Source: Candidatus Woesearchaeota archaeon
Lineage (GTDB): Archaea; Nanobdellota; Nanobdellia; Woesearchaeales; JACPBV01
Direction of reading: 5' to 3'
Assembly (NCBI GenBank): GCA_016180165.1
Contig: JACPBU010000069.1
Span: forward strand, 1-7,556
Length of the DNA: 7,556 nt
Part shown: piece by piece, positions 5,385 through 7,556 of the stretch
Position numbering within the stretch: position 1 is the stretch's first letter
Layout of the letters: each line of letters opens with the position of its first letter
Made by a program: the position numbers and the translations under genes
The notes under the pieces: model-generated
Seen by the model: the letters and a program-made list of their open reading frames with translations, nothing else
What the model was told of the DNA's origin: nothing
The model's database searches: none

Positions 5385-5452
5385 CCTGCTCATTTATGAT
5401 ACTGAAACAGCGCTTGATTTTCATTCGGCGAAGCCAAGGGGATTTCAGCATC

Positions 5453-5602
5453 ATGAGAACCTTACTTTTGATAATCCTTTCTTTGAGTGGCTTGCTTGCA
5501 CTCTATTGGGTGTTGATAGGACAATGGAAGCATAATGCTATGATGCGCCAGCAGGCCAAAGATAAAGGCTCTCCTGGGGAATATAATTGGCACGAACGAT
5601 AA
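5453..5602 (+). CDS. 49-aa single-pass membrane peptide
   Basis: The frame is open further upstream, but a TTTATATA box at 5377-5384 means transcription starts near 5405, so the first usable start is the ATG at 5453. AAGGGGAT (5436-5443) lies about 9 nt before it and could serve as a weak ribosome-binding site. The peptide is one hydrophobic helix (about residues 3-22, LLLIILSLSGLLALYWVLI) followed by a polar, mostly basic tail of about 25 residues (QWKHNAMMRQQAKDKG) ending in a short aromatic/charged stretch. This matches a single-pass membrane protein with the tail probably cytoplasmic. I do not recognise a family. The HAD remnant begins 88 bp downstream on the same strand and could once have been co-transcribed. 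The strong promoter makes a real gene likely. Confidence 0.6.
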   Translation: MRTLLLIILSLSGLLALYWVLIGQWKHNAMMRQQAKDKGSPGEYNWHER

Positions 5603-5604
5603 AG

Positions 5605-5636
5605 TGGATAACTCATAAAATGGATAATTCATAAGG
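5605..5636. repeat. Two-copy 16-bp tandem repeat
   Basis: TGGATAACTCATAAAA (5605-5620) is followed directly by TGGATAATTCATAAGG (5621-5636), with 13 of 16 positions identical. It starts just after the stop of the 49-aa gene, in the spacer before the HAD remnant. Confidence 0.65.
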
Positions 5637-5690
5637 TGATGTGAAACAATAGAGAGATGATTCAGAGAAGAAGTGAATGGAGAAAAGGTT

Positions 5691-6267
5691 ATGGAGCAAA
5701 AGCTTAAACCGCTGGCAATTGCCTTTGATATCGATGATGTCCTTATTGATGTCACTCACTCATGCAGGCTTGCAGCAAAAAAAACAGGGGAATTCTTCCT
5801 GGGGAGGGTGCTCCTTGCACAAGAGCTTCAGGACATGCTTGGGTTGTGCACGAGCAACCATTACGATGCTTCTGAAGAAATTATCAGGAGGAACGGCGGT
5901 GATTTCCGCAAAGAGGCTATCATCAAGAAACTCGGGAAGGCCACGGGCTGAAGTCCTTGAGTCGCTCCAGCGCTTTGGGCTGAGCAAATGCTTTAAGGAA
6001 GTCGTTGCCATGGAGGATGTTGCCGAACAGAAACCCAATCCCGCAGGATTGCTTTTGCTCATGAGCAGGATGAAATCCTCCAGCTCTAAAACAATTTTTG
6101 TTGCGTCAGGGATCGCAGATGCAAGGGCGGCAAAGGAAGCAGGGATACCGTTCATCGGTGTCCTGCCTCCATCTGCTGAAAAGAAGGCATACTCGGATCA
6201 ATTAAAGTCTGAAGGGGCCATCCATGTTCTTGACTCAATCAATTCTCTAAAGTCTGTGCTCGGATAA
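5691..6267 (+). pseudogene. Frameshifted HAD-superfamily phosphatase-like gene
   Basis: Two overlapping frames together spell one HAD hydrolase of the phosphoglycolate-phosphatase-like group. Frame A (5691-5951, 86 aa) starts MEQKLKPLAIAF and holds motif I, DIDDV (residues 13-17), with the nucleophile and acid/base aspartates, then part of the helical cap; it stops at TGA 5949-5951. Frame B (usable from about 5932 to TAA 6265-6267) continues with SGRPRAEV (motif II Ser), EQKPNP (motif III Lys) and SGIADARAAKEAG (motif IV region). Joined at about 5931 they give only about 190 residues. The hydrophobic strand that should precede the motif II Ser is missing, so a deletion of perhaps 30-40 codons probably accompanied the frameshift. 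In motif IV the usual Gly-Asp pair is replaced by Ala-Ser, removing a metal-binding acid. I chose ATG 5691 because GGAG (5679-5682) precedes it; GTG 5673 is the alternative. A sequencing or assembly error is possible, but the motif IV loss suggests real decay. Confidence 0.8.
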
Positions 6268-6321
6268 TAGGAAAGTGGGCTTAGGGACAAAAATTATTGA
6301 ACAATGAGGCAATTGCAAAAT

Positions 6322-7329
6322 TCATTTGGCGTAATTGTTTATCGTCTGTTGCACTTGTTTTGCCTGAATTCTTGCCAATAGTTTGAATTGCTCCAACATG
6401 AACGAGAAAACAACGATATTCTCGACCATTGTCTTTTTTATCGTCTGACTTTTCTTGACTTTATTTTGTATCAGGCTTATTTGGGTGTAAATTTTTGAGT
6501 GGCTGTTCACTCTTTCTATGCTTGTTCTTTTCTTGAATTCTTCTTCAACAAACCCATTATTCTTGTAGACTGGATTAATTTGAAAATGCCAATCCAACGA
6601 CGGTAGATTAATCCTTTCGGGTATTCCAGAACGCCTTTGGTTGTATCCAATCAGAGGTATTTTATGCTGGACTGAAATGAGTATTTCATGCATTTCACGA
6701 AAATCAAAAATGCCATCCATAATTATGAAATTGTTATTTTTGCTGCTGTCAAATTGTTTTTCCGCAAGCAACTCCTTGGCTAAGTTAATCTGTCCCTCCC
6801 TTGCGTATCCAACGACAAATCTTCGTGGGATTTGGTGCTTTATCGACGCTATAATCATAAGCCAGAACCCATGAAACTTCTTAGTGTCACTCTTTGCCCC
6901 AAAATGATAGCGATGGGGAGATTGCTTGCTTTTTATCGGGACAGGAATGTCTGTTCCATCAAAGCCCATATCATCATTTGCGAACACATCGTATTTCTCT
7001 AAAGTATCGTCGAGAAACTCGAATATGCTGATAAACTTATAAGAATAATTTCTTTCAAATCTGCTCAACGTATCGTGGCTTGGTATATTTTGTAAGCCAC
7101 AAAACTCTAAGTATTGCTTATTTTCATGAAATCTTTTCACGAGAAGAGTGTTATCATCAATCAATAAATAGGATTTTAACACGAAAGATTTGAACAAACT
7201 TAGAGATGGGAAATCTTTTTTCCTTCCTCGACGAGAAAATCTGGTTTTGCCTAGGATTTGAACGATGGGGAGCCAATCAAATTCTTGAAAGAAGCTTTTT
7301 AAATGTAAAAATTCCCTGCTGTTTTGCAT
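6322..7329 (-). CDS. IS5/IS1182-like DDE transposase
   Basis: This 335-aa protein catalyses cut-and-paste movement of its insertion sequence using a DDE active site. The N-terminal half matches the InsH/DUF772-type DNA-binding domain, with a helical region around 44-75 and the hallmark IPSHDTLSRF (82-91). The catalytic core follows: FDGTDIPV gives D124, FIIMDGIFDF gives D205, and KRTSIERVNSHSK (267-279) gives E272. The last matches the R-x3-E-x6-K pattern of IS4/IS5-type enzymes (R268, E272, K279; Phe265 stands where Tyr is usual). The C-terminus is basic and helical. The start at 7329 follows an excellent Shine-Dalgarno site. The frame is unbroken, so the element may still be active. The gene is AT-rich compared with proC and purB, as expected for an acquired element. 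The superfamily is secure; the exact family (IS5 or IS1182) is less so. Confidence 0.92.
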   Translation of the reverse strand: MQNSREFLHLKSFFQEFDWLPIVQILGKTRFSRRGRKKDFPSLSLFKSFVLKSYLLIDDNTLLVKRFHENKQYLEFCGLQNIPSHDTLSRFERNYSYKFISIFEFLDDTLEKYDVFANDDMGFDGTDIPVPIKSKQSPHRYHFGAKSDTKKFHGFWLMIIASIKHQIPRRFVVGYAREGQINLAKELLAEKQFDSSKNNNFIIMDGIFDFREMHEILISVQHKIPLIGYNQRRSGIPERINLPSLDWHFQINPVYKNNGFVEEEFKKRTSIERVNSHSKIYTQISLIQNKVKKSQTIKKTMVENIVVFSFMLEQFKLLARIQAKQVQQTINNYAK

Positions 7330-7334
7330 AAAAA

Positions 7335-7346
7335 GACCACCTCCTT
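7335..7346 (-). promoter_or_regulatory. Strong Shine-Dalgarno site of the transposase
   Basis: On the - strand, AAGGAGGTGGTC lies 5 nt before the ATG and is nearly a full complement of the 16S rRNA 3' end. This differs from proC, the 181-aa gene and the CDGSH gene, which appear to have no leader. Confidence 0.8.
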
Positions 7347-7354
7347 TATCATCT

Positions 7355-7365
7355 TATCGACGATA
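7355..7365. promoter_or_regulatory. Palindrome in the transposase leader region
   Basis: TATCG-A-CGATA is a perfect palindrome with 5-bp arms, lying just at or before the predicted transcription start of the transposase gene. It could be a binding site for the transposase or a repressor; this rests only on position and symmetry. Confidence 0.3.
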
Positions 7366-7374
7366 GCTTGGGTG

Positions 7375-7384
7375 CTTTTTATGC
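7375..7384 (-). promoter_or_regulatory. Probable TATA box of the transposase gene
   Basis: The - strand reads GCATAAAAAG, identical to the box before the 1017 gene. Its centre near 7379 predicts initiation close to 7354, giving a leader of about 25 nt that includes the Shine-Dalgarno site. Confidence 0.5.
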
Positions 7385-7436
7385 TTTACATGCATTTTGT
7401 CGACTAAACCTATCGTTTTTACCGACGAAGAGAATT

Positions 7437-7556
7437 ATGCGATTGGCTCCAGTTAGGGGGGGAAACCTGCTTGTTTCTGCAACGGTAGATGGGCTCATAG
7501 CATCCTATTTTTGGAGAAAGACTTATGGTGCTGCTCCTTCCCTTCATATTGCTTTA
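7437..7556 (+). CDS. Possible gene start running off the right edge
   Basis: From the ATG at 7437 the frame stays open for 40 codons to the end of the window, starting MRLAPVRGGNLLVSATVDGL and continuing with an aromatic/basic stretch (YFWRKTYG). The composition looks protein-like, but 40 codons is too little to assign a family. The same frame is also open leftward across the insertion sequence's right end, so the ATG may be internal to a gene that the element cut. No convincing TATA box or ribosome-binding site precedes the ATG. A 41-codon opposite-strand frame exists here and is not favoured. Confidence 0.35.
   Translation, partial: MRLAPVRGGNLLVSATVDGLIASYFWRKTYGAAPSLHIAL

Larger units (their letters stand above)
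6278..7410 (-). mobile_element. Insertion sequence, IS5/IS4-superfamily-like, about 1.13 kb
   Basis: One full-length transposase gene is flanked by imperfect inverted ends. The left end reads GGCTTAGGGACAAAAATTAT from 6278. The right end, read inward on the - strand from 7410, is GGTTTAGTCGACAAAATGCA. They share GG-TTAG and GACAAAA with one gap. No clear target duplication flanks these tips (AGTG left, TATC right). If the ends are instead taken inside the TTAG/CTAA blocks, a TA dinucleotide (6282-6283 and 7405-7406) is repeated at both sides. The left end lies 10 bp beyond the HAD remnant's stop. Confidence 0.65.

Noticed and set aside
5348..5420. 10-bp direct repeat CGCTTGATTT at 5348-5357 and 5411-5420
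   Set aside because: Similarity ends at the decamer, and a single short match of this kind is expected by chance.
5351..5452. Longer N-terminus for the 49-aa membrane peptide, starting at 5351 or 5396
   Set aside because: The TATA box at 5377-5384 lies inside the extension, so these codons would not be transcribed; the ATG at 5396 is only 12 nt past the box.

Overview
The window looks like archaeal chromosome, probably from an uncultured lineage. The main reason is the promoters. Several genes have a TATA-like box (TTTATATA, TTTAAA or ATAAAAAG types) at archaeal spacing from the inferred start. proC, the 181-aa gene and the CDGSH gene appear to be leaderless or nearly so, with the box about 26-29 nt before the start codon. 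No rRNA, tRNA or CRISPR array was found. The lineage cannot be named from this sequence alone.

Layout, left to right. Positions 1-819 hold the 3' part of purB (adenylosuccinate lyase, + strand). A short spacer with a 9-bp minisatellite follows. Then comes a two-gene + strand unit (1017-1754 and 1793-3133) of proteins I cannot assign; the second carries a strongly hydrophobic Gly/Ala-rich segment. Its 3' end overlaps the 3' end of convergent proC (pyrroline-5-carboxylate reductase, - strand, 3105-3953) by 29 bp. Upstream of proC is an AT-rich orphan gene (4095-4640, - strand). The roughly 450-bp gap at 4641-5088 has no convincing gene but much structure: a GC-rich hairpin-rich block ending in a T9 tract, two long inverted repeats, and an imperfect 40-bp tandem duplication. 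It is followed by a small CDGSH iron-sulfur protein (- strand), a 49-aa single-pass membrane peptide (+ strand), and a HAD-family phosphatase gene broken by a frameshift (5691-6267). An insertion sequence with an IS5/IS4-superfamily DDE transposase follows (about 6278-7410). An open frame beginning near 7437 runs off the right edge.

The housekeeping genes (purB, proC) serve purine and proline synthesis and are not functionally linked here. The region between and after them is accessory: unassigned proteins, repeats, a decayed gene and a transposon. The best leads for something undescribed are the 1017-3133 gene pair and the structured block at 4690-5055, which may include a small + strand RNA diverging from the 181-aa gene. 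No known defence or conflict system could be demonstrated.
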